Part shown: positions 41,512 through 49,480 of the stretch, in pieces
Position numbering within the stretch: the first letter of the stretch is position 1
How the letters are laid out: every line of letters begins with the position of its first letter
Origin: Bog-473 sp963836605
GTDB lineage: Bacteria > Actinomycetota > Acidimicrobiia > Acidimicrobiales > RAAP-2
Length of the DNA stretch: 64,000 nt
Direction: 5' to 3'
Assembly (NCBI GenBank): GCA_963836605.1
Contig: CAWIKB010000009.1
Location: 310,001 to 374,000 of the forward strand
The notes under the pieces: generated by a model
Databases searched by the model: none
Told to the model about the DNA's origin: nothing
What the model saw: only the letters and a program-made list of their open reading frames with translations
Program-made: the position numbers and the translations under genes

Positions 41512-42801
41512 TCAGTCGCGGTCGAGCATCTGGGCCATGGTGCCCATATTGACGATCTCACCGGGCTTCCGCTGCGATCCACCCTTCACCTGTGACTTCA
41601 GCGCGGTGTCCACATCTGCGGTCTCGGCCCGCAGCGCGCGCACGGTGCACTTCTCACGGGGACGGAGGCTGAAGGGGTCGTACTGGAAGTGCTTCATGGC
41701 GTTGAGGTGCGTGATCTTGTTGATCTCGTCGTCGGGCACGTCGGCCAGGTACTTCATGGCTGCCTCGGGGGACGTCGGCCACGTGGAGTCCGAGTGCGGG
41801 TAGTCGCACTCCCAGGTGATGTTGTCGATATTGAGGTACCGACGGCTGTCGACGCCGAAGGCATCGTCGATGAAGCACGTGATGATGCGCTCCTTGAAGA
41901 CCTGACTGGGCAACATGTCGCCGAAGTCCTGGCCCGTCCACTTGCGGTGGTGCTCATAGACGTAGTCGATGCGCTCGAGCGCGTAGGGGATCCAGCCGAT
42001 GCCTCCCTCGGAGAGGGCGAAGTGGAGGTCCTTGTACTTGCGCAGAATGGGGGACCACAAGAGGTCGGCCGCGGCCTGCACCATGTTGATGGGCTGCAGG
42101 CTGATCATGACGTCGATGGGCGCCTCGACCGAGGTGATGAGCAGTTCCGAGGACGAGCCCAGGTGCATGCAAATGACCGTGCCTTCGTCCGAGCACGCTT
42201 CCCAGAACGGATCCCAATGGCTGTTGTGCAGCGATGGCCACCCCAGCTTCTCGGGGTTCTCCGAGAAGGTGACGGCGTGACACCCCATCTTGGCCACCCG
42301 GTGCACTTCGGCCGCCATCAGCTCGGGGTCCCAGATGATGGGAATGGAAAGCGGGATGAACCGTCCCGGTTCGGCGCCGCACCACTGTTCGATGTGCCAA
42401 TTGTTGTACGCCTGGATCATGGCCAGGGCCTCGTCCTTGTCCTCGGTCCGCGCGAAGAGCTGGCCGCAGAACTGGGGGAAGGACGGAAAGCACATGGAGC
42501 CCAGCACGCCGTTGGCCGACATGTCCCGAACCCGTTCGTGGATGTCGTAGCAGCCCGGTCGCATGTCATCCAACGAGGTCGGCTCAATCCCGTACTCCTC
42601 GGGCGGGCGGCCGACCACCGCATTGAGACCGACGTTGGGGATCTCGTTGCCGTGGTAGTTCCAGTAGTCGGTCCCGTCGGGGCGTCGCACCAGCTTGGGT
42701 GCGAGGTCCTGGTACTTGGCCGGGAGGAGCCCGTCGAACATGCCTCGAGGTTCGATCACGTGGTCGTCCACGCTGACCAGAATCAGATCTTCAGCCTGCA
42801 T
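41512..42801 (-). CDS. Amidohydrolase family protein (ACMSD-like)
   Basis: A 429-residue TIM-barrel metal-dependent hydrolase of the ACMSD/2-hydroxy-acid decarboxylase branch. The first metal site is SVDDHVIEP near residues 10-18, a later His is in VICMHLGSSS, and the Asp is in WECDYPHSDSTWP. Relatives decarboxylate or hydrolyse carboxylates and are frequent in actinobacterial lipid and aromatic catabolism. GGGGAGGA precedes the ATG, and an operator lies 29 nt upstream. Confidence 0.9.
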   Translation of the reverse strand: MQAEDLILVSVDDHVIEPRGMFDGLLPAKYQDLAPKLVRRPDGTDYWNYHGNEIPNVGLNAVVGRPPEEYGIEPTSLDDMRPGCYDIHERVRDMSANGVLGSMCFPSFPQFCGQLFARTEDKDEALAMIQAYNNWHIEQWCGAEPGRFIPLSIPIIWDPELMAAEVHRVAKMGCHAVTFSENPEKLGWPSLHNSHWDPFWEACSDEGTVICMHLGSSSELLITSVEAPIDVMISLQPINMVQAAADLLWSPILRKYKDLHFALSEGGIGWIPYALERIDYVYEHHRKWTGQDFGDMLPSQVFKERIITCFIDDAFGVDSRRYLNIDNITWECDYPHSDSTWPTSPEAAMKYLADVPDDEINKITHLNAMKHFQYDPFSLRPREKCTVRALRAETADVDTALKSQVKGGSQRKPGEIVNMGTMAQMLDRD

Positions 42802-42830
42802 CGTCCGTCCTCCCCTTGTGCCCAGACTTT

Positions 42831-42848
42831 CCTGACACTCGTGTCACC
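42831..42848. promoter_or_regulatory. Palindromic operator, site 7 of 9
   Basis: CCTGACA-CTCG-TGTCACC, exactly 29 nt upstream of the amidohydrolase start codon, the same spacing as sites 1 and 8 relative to their minus-strand genes. Only one gene start (minus strand) faces it; the other neighbour is the end of the phospholipase gene. Confidence 0.7.
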
Positions 42849-42916
42849 TACCTTATGCGCCGCCGGCGGGATCGTGCGAGGTGGGTGCCCCCCGGAGTGA
42901 GCGCCGCCGGCTTGCC

Positions 42917-44539
42917 TCAATGAGGAGGCGGAGGTCGTACCGGTGAGGTTTCCTGAGCCGGCATGGCGTTCTCCGTGGGCGGCGGGTAGGGAATTCCTTC
43001 GTCGCCGGTGCCGGCCAGCGCGTTGAGGACGACCTGCTGGTCGACCAGCGGGTCGCTCAAGCTAGCCGTGGGCAGGTTGGGAACGGTCGGGTTGGGGGGG
43101 TTGCCCAGGGCCAGCGCTCGGGCCAGGTCGCCGGTGACGCTGCGGCGCCACGCGGAGAGATTGGGCACCGGGACGTCGAAGAGAGTCTCCACGAGGCGCA
43201 GCGTCGAGGTGTGGTCGAGTATCTGGTGCGCGACGTAGCCACCCCGGGTGAACGGCGACATGATGAGGCAGGGTGTGCGGAAACCGAGCCCGATGGGTCC
43301 GGCAACACCGTCGGCTTCGGCCGGGAGCGGGTTCATCGAGAGGTACTCGTCCTCGGTGCCCCGGGGGGCCACCGGTGGGGCCACGTGATCGAAGAACCCG
43401 CCGTTCTCGTCGTAGTTGAGGATGAACAGCGTCGAGGCCCACACGTCGGGGTTGGACGTGAGGATGTTCAACACGGTCTGGACCAGGTTCTCGCCCCATT
43501 GCGGCGCCGTCGCCGGGTGCTCGCACTGGGTCACCGGGCCCATGATCCAGCTGACCGCGGGCAGGTTCCCTGTCGTGACGTCGGCGATGAAGCCGGCGGG
43601 GTAGTTGGGCGCCAGGGCCAGTTCGGCCAAGGTGGTGCCCGTCGCCGTCGCCTCCGTATAGGCCTTGAAGTAGGGGAGCGGGTTGAAGAGGGCCAGGCCG
43701 GTGGGGTCGTTGTACACCTTCCAGCTCACCCCGGCCGCCAGGAGGCGCTCGGGCATGGTCTCCCAAGTGAAGGTGCCGCGCTGTGCTGCCCGCCCTGCGA
43801 CCTGGGTGACGAGTACCGGTCCGCCGCGCGTGCCTTGGGGGTCGATGGAGGCGGACAGGGCCATGCAGCGATTGGGGTCGGTAGGCCCGAGGACGGAACA
43901 GAAGTAGTGGTCGCAGATGGTGAACGCATCAGCCAGCGCGTAGTAGAAGGGCAGATCGCTGCGGGCGAAGTGGCCCATGGTGGGCGCGAAGTTCTTGACG
44001 CCGTCCGCGGCCAGGTGCGTGCGGACGAAGCCATCCATCGCGCCGTTGTTCCAGCTCTGGTGCTGCGGGCCCCACTCGTGGGTGATGTCGTTGGTGCAGG
44101 CGCCATTTTCGGTCGGAAAGACCTGCTCGAGCTCGAAGGGTTGGAGGAAGCCGGTGGGGTCTGGTCCCACCCCGGGCCGGTAGCCGAACTGATCGAAGAC
44201 CGTATGCACCTGGCCGTCGACCCGGTGGCGCAACACGTTGGGGTCGGAAAAGCCGCGCACACCCGACATCGTGCCGAAGTAGTGGTCGAACGAGCGGTTC
44301 TCCTGCATGAGGATCACCACATGCTCGATGTCGCGCAGCGACGATTGCCTCGGCGGTTCAACGGCAATGGCCCGTTCGATGGTCGCCCCGGCCGAGGAGG
44401 TCAGGCCTGCTGAGACGGCACCGGCCGCGCCGACGGCCAACCCCCCTCGGAGCAGGTCGCGCCGCGAGATTCGGGCGCGCGCACCCGACCCCGGCGTCGC
44501 ACCCGACCCCGGCGTCCGACCCGACTGCCTGTTCCCCAC
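42917..44539 (-). CDS. Phospholipase C-type phosphoesterase, Tat-exported
   Basis: A 540-residue phosphoesterase of the non-haemolytic phospholipase C / acid phosphatase AcpA family. It begins with a twin-arginine signal (SRRDLLRGGLAVGAAGAVSAG). The start of the catalytic domain, IEHVVILMQENRSFDHYFG, contains the conserved Glu-Asn metal and nucleophile region; NYDENGGFFDHVAPP is the second active-site block. It cleaves phospholipids or phosphate esters outside the cell. I chose GTG 44539 because AAGAGGAG lies 8 nt upstream. Between the start and the Tat motif is a small Gly-Ser-Thr-Pro repeat. Confidence 0.92.
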   Translation of the reverse strand: MGNRQSGRTPGSGATPGSGARARISRRDLLRGGLAVGAAGAVSAGLTSSAGATIERAIAVEPPRQSSLRDIEHVVILMQENRSFDHYFGTMSGVRGFSDPNVLRHRVDGQVHTVFDQFGYRPGVGPDPTGFLQPFELEQVFPTENGACTNDITHEWGPQHQSWNNGAMDGFVRTHLAADGVKNFAPTMGHFARSDLPFYYALADAFTICDHYFCSVLGPTDPNRCMALSASIDPQGTRGGPVLVTQVAGRAAQRGTFTWETMPERLLAAGVSWKVYNDPTGLALFNPLPYFKAYTEATATGTTLAELALAPNYPAGFIADVTTGNLPAVSWIMGPVTQCEHPATAPQWGENLVQTVLNILTSNPDVWASTLFILNYDENGGFFDHVAPPVAPRGTEDEYLSMNPLPAEADGVAGPIGLGFRTPCLIMSPFTRGGYVAHQILDHTSTLRLVETLFDVPVPNLSAWRRSVTGDLARALALGNPPNPTVPNLPTASLSDPLVDQQVVLNALAGTGDEGIPYPPPTENAMPAQETSPVRPPPPH

Positions 44540-44699
44540 TCGGCTGCTCCTCTTGCGCTCGCTGGCCTCATCACCACGCCGCCCGGGCATCCACGTCGCC
44601 CTGGGGAGCAGCCAGATCAGCCTTGGTGCACGAGGAACACCGGGCAACATCCGGTCATACGGTCGCTGGGACGCGGTTCATCCAATTGCCGCCTGCCGT

Positions 44700-45338
44700 T
44701 CACCCGGTGGCCTGAAGCTTCGGTGCGGCCAGGCCGCGCCGGGGCATGATGATGTCGTCAATCAGGCCGTACTCCCTGGCCTCTTCGGCCGTGAGGTAGT
44801 GGTCCCGGTCGACGTCCTGGGCTACCTGTTCGACCTCGCGGCCGGTGTGATGGGCGATGATCTCGGACATGCGGTGGGTCAGTGCGAGGACCTCACGGAG
44901 CTGGATCTCCATGTCTGACGGGGCTCCCCGGGCACCGGCCGAGCCCTGGTGGATCATGACGCGGGAGTTGGGTAGGGCGAACCGCTTGCCGGCCGTCCCA
45001 CCACAGAGGATCATGGCCGCGGCCGACATCCCCATGCCCACGCAAATGGTCGACACGTCGGGCGCCACGTGCTGCATCACGTCATAGATCGCCATACCGG
45101 CATACGCCACCCCTCCAGGGGAGTTGATGTAGAGGTGGATGTCCTTCTCGGCGTTGTCGGCTTCGAGGAACAGCATCTGGGAGATGATCAGGTTGGCCAC
45201 CTGGTCGTCGACCTCCTGGCCCAGGAAGACGATGCGCTCGCGCAGGAGCTGGGAGTAGATGTCGAAGGCCCGGTCGCCCCGGCTGCCCTCCTCGATGACG
45301 GTCGGGACCAGGATCTGCTGCGGTGTGGACGTCGGCAT
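44700..45338 (-). CDS. clpP: ATP-dependent Clp protease proteolytic subunit ClpP
   Basis: A 212-residue ClpP with the full catalytic triad: S105 in CVGMGMSAAAMILCGG, H130 in SRVMIHQG and D179 in DVDRDHYLT. The 25- and 49-residue spacings equal those of E. coli ClpP. The Ser loop reads GMGMS instead of the usual GQAAS, so it is a divergent, accessory-type ClpP. No clpX, clpA or clpC gene and no second active clpP lies beside it, unlike the usual clpP1-clpP2-clpX layout. GAGGAGAG precedes the ATG. It is divergent from an XRE gene and a triad-less ClpP paralogue. Confidence 0.93.
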   Translation of the reverse strand: MPTSTPQQILVPTVIEEGSRGDRAFDIYSQLLRERIVFLGQEVDDQVANLIISQMLFLEADNAEKDIHLYINSPGGVAYAGMAIYDVMQHVAPDVSTICVGMGMSAAAMILCGGTAGKRFALPNSRVMIHQGSAGARGAPSDMEIQLREVLALTHRMSEIIAHHTGREVEQVAQDVDRDHYLTAEEAREYGLIDDIIMPRRGLAAPKLQATG

Positions 45339-45369
45339 CGGGCTCTCCTCGGGACTGGGGTGTCTTCGA

Positions 45370-45393
45370 GAGTATCTCAAATATGAGATACTC
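45370..45393. promoter_or_regulatory. 24-bp palindrome between clpP and the XRE gene
   Basis: GAGTATCTCA (45370-45379) and TGAGATACTC (45384-45393) are a perfect 10-bp inverted repeat around AATA. It lies 31 bp upstream of clpP and directly touches the GTG start (45394) of the XRE regulator. It is very likely the operator of that regulator, controlling both directions. Confidence 0.8.
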
Positions 45394-45684
45394 GTGCACG
45401 TGAACGAGCGCCGCCATCTCCCCGTCTTCCCCGGCTTCCGGGAGATGGCCGAGCGCCGCCAGGCCCTCAGCGGGCAGCTGACGGAGCTGCGCCACCAGTT
45501 GGGCCTGTCCCAGGTGGAGGTGGCCGGCCGTATGGGGACCTCGCAGTCCGCGGTGGCGCGCTTCGAGGCGGGCGACCTCGACGTGCGGCTCTCCACGGTG
45601 GAGCGCTACACCGTGGCTCTCGGGGCCAAGCTGGAATGGAGGATTGACCGTGGCTCTCGGGGCCAAGCTGGAATGGAGGATTGA
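45394..45684 (+). CDS. XRE-family helix-turn-helix regulator
   Basis: A 96-residue protein. The helix-turn-helix lies at about residues 25-75, with LGLSQVEVAGRMGTSQSAVARFEAGDLDVRLSTVERYTVALG matching XRE/Cro-type domains (key residues S-Q at helix 2 and SQSAVARFE in the recognition helix). It is probably autoregulatory through the adjoining palindrome. The last 12 or so residues (DRGSRGQAGMED) come from a 37-bp tandem duplication. Start GTG 45394 or 45400. It lies just before the triad-less ClpP gene, two bases apart. Confidence 0.85.
   Translation: MHVNERRHLPVFPGFREMAERRQALSGQLTELRHQLGLSQVEVAGRMGTSQSAVARFEAGDLDVRLSTVERYTVALGAKLEWRIDRGSRGQAGMED
45611..45684 (+). repeat. Exact 37-bp tandem duplication at the end of the XRE gene
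   Basis: 45611-45647 is repeated exactly at 45648-45684, and 37 is not a multiple of three. The stop TGA (45682-45684) ends the second copy. Without the duplication the XRE frame would run on past the ATG of the next gene and stop at the TGA of cggatcgtga, giving overlapping, coupled genes. Confidence 0.95.
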
Positions 45685-45686
45685 CC

Positions 45687-46295
45687 ATGCCGGATCGTGA
45701 CCTGCCGGATCGTGACCTGTCCGAGGCCCTGGCCCAGCGCCTCTTCGAGCAACGGGTGGTGGTGCTGCACGGAACCCTCGACGACATGGCGGCGACCAGG
45801 GTGGCGGCCGAACTGATGACGCTCGACGCCCAGGGTGACTCGGCGGTGTCGGTGCGCATCGACTGTGCCGATGGGCGGCTCGACCTGGCGCTGACACTCA
45901 TGGACGTGGTCGAGTTGCTGGGCGTCCCGGTGCGTGCGCTGTGCCTCGGTCAGGTGGGCGGGGCGGCGCTCGGCGTGCTGGCCGTGTGTAGCCATCGGGC
46001 GGCCATGCCGAGCACCCGGCTGCAGCTGCGCGAGCCGCCCACGCGGATGGAAGCAGCCGCCCGCAACGTGGCGCAGTGGGCGCAAGTGCGCGCCGACGAG
46101 CGGGCGCGCTTCTGCTCCCGCCTGGCCGCCGCCGTCGGCAAGCCCGTGTCAACCGTGGCCGACGACCTGGCCGCGGGCCTGTTCATGGGGGCGGAGGACG
46201 CGCTGGCCTACGGTCTGCTCGACGAGATCTGCCGGCCCGACGCCGAGATCCGCCACATGCCCGGACCACCGATCGGATTCCGGCCCCTCCGCTGA
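45687..46295 (+). CDS. ClpP-like protein lacking the catalytic triad
   Basis: A 202-residue ClpP paralogue. The fold can be followed through LCLGQVGGAALGVLAV, AMPSTRLQLREPP and GAEDALAYGLLDEI, which align with GQAAS, LPNSRVMIHQP and SAEEAVEYGLVD of active ClpP. In this alignment Ser becomes G92, His becomes R115 and the Asp position is G164, so all three catalytic residues are lost. It could form mixed rings with an active ClpP, like cyanobacterial ClpR. GGAGGA is 6 nt upstream of the ATG. The N terminus MPDRDLPDRDLS is itself a 15-bp tandem repeat. Confidence 0.88.
   Translation: MPDRDLPDRDLSEALAQRLFEQRVVVLHGTLDDMAATRVAAELMTLDAQGDSAVSVRIDCADGRLDLALTLMDVVELLGVPVRALCLGQVGGAALGVLAVCSHRAAMPSTRLQLREPPTRMEAAARNVAQWAQVRADERARFCSRLAAAVGKPVSTVADDLAAGLFMGAEDALAYGLLDEICRPDAEIRHMPGPPIGFRPLR
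45689..45718 (+). repeat. 15-bp tandem repeat at the start of the triad-less ClpP gene
   Basis: GCCGGATCGTGACCT at 45689-45703 and 45704-45718, in frame, encoding PDRDL twice. It lies five bases after the 37-bp duplication. Confidence 0.9.
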
Positions 46296-46313
46296 GCCCG
46301 GCCGTGCCGTACC

Positions 46314-46901
46314 ATGCGTGCTATGGCGGCTGACGCTCCACGGATCGCACCCTTGCCGGCGGCGCGATGGGACGAACGATTGCAGAGGCTGCTGGCCGCT
46401 GCCCCGGGCGGCAGTGACGAGCCGATGCACATCTTCACCACCCTGGCCCATCAGCCCGAGCTCTTCCGGCGCTGGATGGGCTTTGGTGGCGCGTTGCTGG
46501 ACGGCACCCTGCCCGCACGGTTGCGCGAGCTCGTCATCTTGCGTACGGCCTACCGATTCAACGGGCGCTACGAGTGGGCCCACCACCTCGAGCTCGGCGC
46601 CGCCCAGGGGATCACCCCGGGCGAGTTGGTCGCTCTCGGTGGTGATCTGTCCACGGTGGACTGGGAGCATCTCGAAGAGGCTGCTCTGGCGGCGGTGGAC
46701 GAGACGGCGGACGACGGGATGGTGAGCGACGGCACCTGGTCGACCTTGGCGGAGCGCCTCGACGACGCGGAGTTGATAGAGCTCCTCATGCTCGTGGCCC
46801 ACTACCTCATGCTGTCGACGGTCCTGCGCTCGCTGCGGGTGGCGCTCGAGCCGTCGGCCCAGGCGCGGGCCGACGGCGTGGCGGGAGGTCCACCCGGTTG
46901 A
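46314..46901 (+). CDS. Carboxymuconolactone decarboxylase/AhpD-family protein
   Basis: A 195-residue all-helical protein of the CMD/AhpD-like fold. LRELVILRTAYRFNGRYEWAHHLELG is the conserved block; the EW-x-x-H part is present, but the CxxC of AhpD peroxidase is not, so it is not a thioredoxin-like reductase. Such proteins are often auxiliary in aromatic or lipid catabolism. It follows the ClpP-like gene by 18 bp and overlaps the next SDR by 4 bp (TTGA). Confidence 0.85.
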   Translation: MRAMAADAPRIAPLPAARWDERLQRLLAAAPGGSDEPMHIFTTLAHQPELFRRWMGFGGALLDGTLPARLRELVILRTAYRFNGRYEWAHHLELGAAQGITPGELVALGGDLSTVDWEHLEEAALAAVDETADDGMVSDGTWSTLAERLDDAELIELLMLVAHYLMLSTVLRSLRVALEPSAQARADGVAGGPPG

Positions 46902-47665
46902 GTCGTCTCCTCGAGGGGCGCTGCATCACGGTGGTGGGGGCGGGCACCCAGCCCTCACGGGATCCTGAGGCTCCGGTGGGCAACGGCCGGGCTATCGCGG
47001 TGCGGGCCGCCCGCGAGGGCGCGTCGGTCATCTGCGTGGACCGCGACGAGGAGGCGGCGCAGGCCACCTGGCGCCAGATCACCGAAGAGGGTGGCCGGGC
47101 CGCCGTGGTCGTCTGCGATGTCACCACCGAAGAAGGGTGCCGGACGGCCGTCGCCGAGGAGCCCGGCCTGTCCCCCGACGGCATCGTGCTCAATGTGGGG
47201 TCCGGCTTCGGCATGGGCGTGGCCGGCACTTCGCTCGAGGAGTGGGACCGAACCTTCGCCTTGAATCTCCGCTCGCATTTCCTCCTGGTGCGGCGGGCCT
47301 TCGTGATCCTGCCCGATGCCGGATCGATCGTCTTCATCGGCTCGGTGGCCGGGCTCAAACCCGGCAGCCGGATCCCGGCTTATGACGCCAGCAAGGCGGG
47401 GCTCATCGGGCTGAGCCGGCACGTGGCCCTGGAGGGCGCGCGGCGGCGCATCCGGTCCAACGTGGTGGCCCCCGGCCTCATCGACACGCCCTTGGGTCGT
47501 GCCGCCTCGGCGGGACGACCCTCTCGCACACGCACGCCGGTGCCTCTGGGCCGGGAGGGCACCGCGTGGGAGGTGGCGTCCACCGCGGTGTTCCTGCTCT
47601 CCGACGAGGCGAGTTACATCACCGGTCAGGTGCTCGCCGTCGATGGAGGACTCACGTTGCTCTGA
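46898..47665 (+). CDS. SDR-family oxidoreductase
   Basis: A 255-residue short-chain dehydrogenase from TTG 46898, overlapping the previous stop. The cofactor motif is atypical: VVGAGTQPSRDPEAPVGNGRAIA has an insertion in the usual TGxxxGIG loop. The catalytic Ser is in FIGSVAG and Tyr-Lys in YDASKAG; the end motif is AVDGGLTLL. The loop insertion is seen in a subgroup of actinobacterial SDRs. Substrate unknown. Confidence 0.88.
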   Translation: MSRLLEGRCITVVGAGTQPSRDPEAPVGNGRAIAVRAAREGASVICVDRDEEAAQATWRQITEEGGRAAVVVCDVTTEEGCRTAVAEEPGLSPDGIVLNVGSGFGMGVAGTSLEEWDRTFALNLRSHFLLVRRAFVILPDAGSIVFIGSVAGLKPGSRIPAYDASKAGLIGLSRHVALEGARRRIRSNVVAPGLIDTPLGRAASAGRPSRTRTPVPLGREGTAWEVASTAVFLLSDEASYITGQVLAVDGGLTLL

Positions 47666-47670
47666 GGGTT

Positions 47671-47692
47671 GGGGGCGGCCACCGGGGCCCCC
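47671..47692 (+). terminator. Weak hairpin after the SDR
   Basis: GGGGGC (47671-47676) pairs with GCCCCC (47687-47692) over a 10-nt loop, 5 bases past the stop. A modest candidate terminator. Confidence 0.4.
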
Positions 47693-47794
47693 GAAAGCGT
47701 CCCGCGTGCCGCAGCCCGGTGTAACGTGCCTGCCACGAGCGTGTGAGGGGGGATCTTCCTCGCGCCAGTCAGCCAACAAGAGGAGAGAAGCGAC

Positions 47795-48187
47795 GTGTTT
47801 GCCTACACCTACCCGCTGTTGAGCATCTTCTGGACGATGTTGGAGTTCTTCCTCTTCTTCCTGTGGATCTGGCTGATCATCATGGTCTTCTTCGACATTT
47901 TCCGGAGCCATGACATGGGCGGCCTGGCCAAGGCCCTCTGGGTCCTCTTCGTGATCATCATCCCGTTGATCGGCGTCCTGGTCTACCTGATCGTGCGCGG
48001 CGGCTCGATGCACCAACGGGCGGAGGCCCAGGCCCAGCAACAGCAGAAGGCATTCGACTCGTACGTGCAGCAGGCGGCCGGAGCAGATTCCGCGGCGGAT
48101 CAGCTGGCCAAGCTGGCCGAACTGAAGGACAAGGGTGCCATTACCGACGCTGAGTTCGCGACCGAAAAGGCCAAGATCCTGGGCTGA
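47795..48187 (+). CDS. Membrane protein with C-terminal SHOCT domain
   Basis: A 130-residue protein: two membrane helices (about residues 13-34 and 48-67, PLDc_N-like layout), a glutamine-rich linker, and a SHOCT motif at the end (LAKLAELKDKGAITDAEFAT, then EKAKILG). SHOCT segments are short helical oligomerisation or targeting elements. It starts at GTG with AGGAGAG upstream. A second SHOCT protein is encoded at 51701. Confidence 0.85.
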   Translation: MFAYTYPLLSIFWTMLEFFLFFLWIWLIIMVFFDIFRSHDMGGLAKALWVLFVIIIPLIGVLVYLIVRGGSMHQRAEAQAQQQQKAFDSYVQQAAGADSAADQLAKLAELKDKGAITDAEFATEKAKILG

Positions 48188-48237
48188 CCACCCACCGGGT
48201 CCGCGCATCGCCGGTTCGGCGTGACGATGGATCCGGT

Positions 48238-49308
48238 ATGACTGAGGCCGCCCCCACCGAGCCTGGAGATCGACGCGGCAGGTCCCGGCAGATAGAGGAG
48301 CACGAAGCCGGGCCGCTGTCGTGGAAGGCGGTGCTCAAGCGATCCATCGTGATCGTCATTGCCGGCGTCGCCATCTATCTGGTGTACCCGAGCATCGCCT
48401 CGGTCCTGTCGTCGTGGCCCCGGATCTCAACCCTCAACCCGGTCTGGCTGGCGGTGGCGCTCGGCGCGCAGATGGCGCACTTCGTCTGCTCCTGGGCCCT
48501 GCAGCGGATGGCGTTGCGCACCAAGGACTGGTTCGCAGTTGTCACCGGTCAGCTGTCGGGCAACGCCATCACCCTGATCGTGCCGGGAGGCGCGGCAGCC
48601 GGAGCGGCGGTCCAATTCCGGATGCTGACCAAGGCCGGCATGGACACCGACGAGACGGTGGGGGGGCTGACGGCCTTCTCGCTGCTCGGGGTGGCCGGCC
48701 TGCTCGCACTCCCGGTCTTCGCCCTCCCCGCCGTCCTCTTCGGGGCCCCGGTCAATCGCGGCCTGGTGCAGGCGGCGATCGTGGGGGCCGGCGCCTTCGT
48801 GCTGTTCGCCGGTTTCGGCGCTGTCCTTCTGGCCGCCGACAGTCCGTTGGCCTGGGTTGGGCGGACGGTCGAAAAGGTGGCCAACCGGGTCCGGCGACAC
48901 AAGCCGGCGATCTCCGGTCTTGACCAACGGCTGGTCGACGAGCGCGACGAGGTACGCACAGTGCTCGGTGAGAAATGGAAGGAGGCCGTGGCCCTCTCGG
49001 CCGCCCGGCTGGCCTTCGATTTCTTCACCCTCCTGGCCGCGGTGCGAGCCACGGGCGCCCATCCGCGCCCATCGTTGCTCCTGTTGGCCTACGCGGTGGC
49101 GGGCGTGATCGGAATGATCCCCATCACCCCGGGTGGGCTCGGCATCGTCGAAGCCAGCCTCACCGGCATGCTGGTTCTGGCCGGCTTGAGCTCTGGGCAG
49201 GCCCTCCTGGCCACGCTGACCTACCGGTTGGTTTCTTACTGGCTCCCGTTGCTGGCCGGTCCGTTCGCCTACGGCTCCTTCAGGCTGCGCTATCGAACCC
49301 CGCCGTGA
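48238..49308 (+). CDS. LPG-synthase TM-domain-like (UPF0104) membrane protein
   Basis: A 356-residue membrane protein with about eight helices matching the transmembrane half of lysylphosphatidylglycerol synthase/flippase (UPF0104/AglD-like): GNAITLIVPGGAAAGAAVQFRMLTKAG and GVIGMIPITPGGLGIVEASLTGML are the two family blocks. It has no C-terminal synthase domain, so a flippase-like or lipid-binding role is likely. Begins at ATG 48238. Confidence 0.87.
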   Translation: MTEAAPTEPGDRRGRSRQIEEHEAGPLSWKAVLKRSIVIVIAGVAIYLVYPSIASVLSSWPRISTLNPVWLAVALGAQMAHFVCSWALQRMALRTKDWFAVVTGQLSGNAITLIVPGGAAAGAAVQFRMLTKAGMDTDETVGGLTAFSLLGVAGLLALPVFALPAVLFGAPVNRGLVQAAIVGAGAFVLFAGFGAVLLAADSPLAWVGRTVEKVANRVRRHKPAISGLDQRLVDERDEVRTVLGEKWKEAVALSAARLAFDFFTLLAAVRATGAHPRPSLLLLAYAVAGVIGMIPITPGGLGIVEASLTGMLVLAGLSSGQALLATLTYRLVSYWLPLLAGPFAYGSFRLRYRTPP

Positions 49309-49480
49309 CCGGCCGTCCCGCGGTTGAGCACATCACCCGGGCCGGGACGCCGTAGGGTGACAACAGTGGGCGGGAGCGCGGGCAGATGGGTGAGCGCGTC
49401 CCCTCGCCCGGCCGTCCGACCCGGCGGCCCCGGCCGACCCGGCCATTGGGGCAGCAGGCAAAGCAGCGGGGAGGGTGGCG

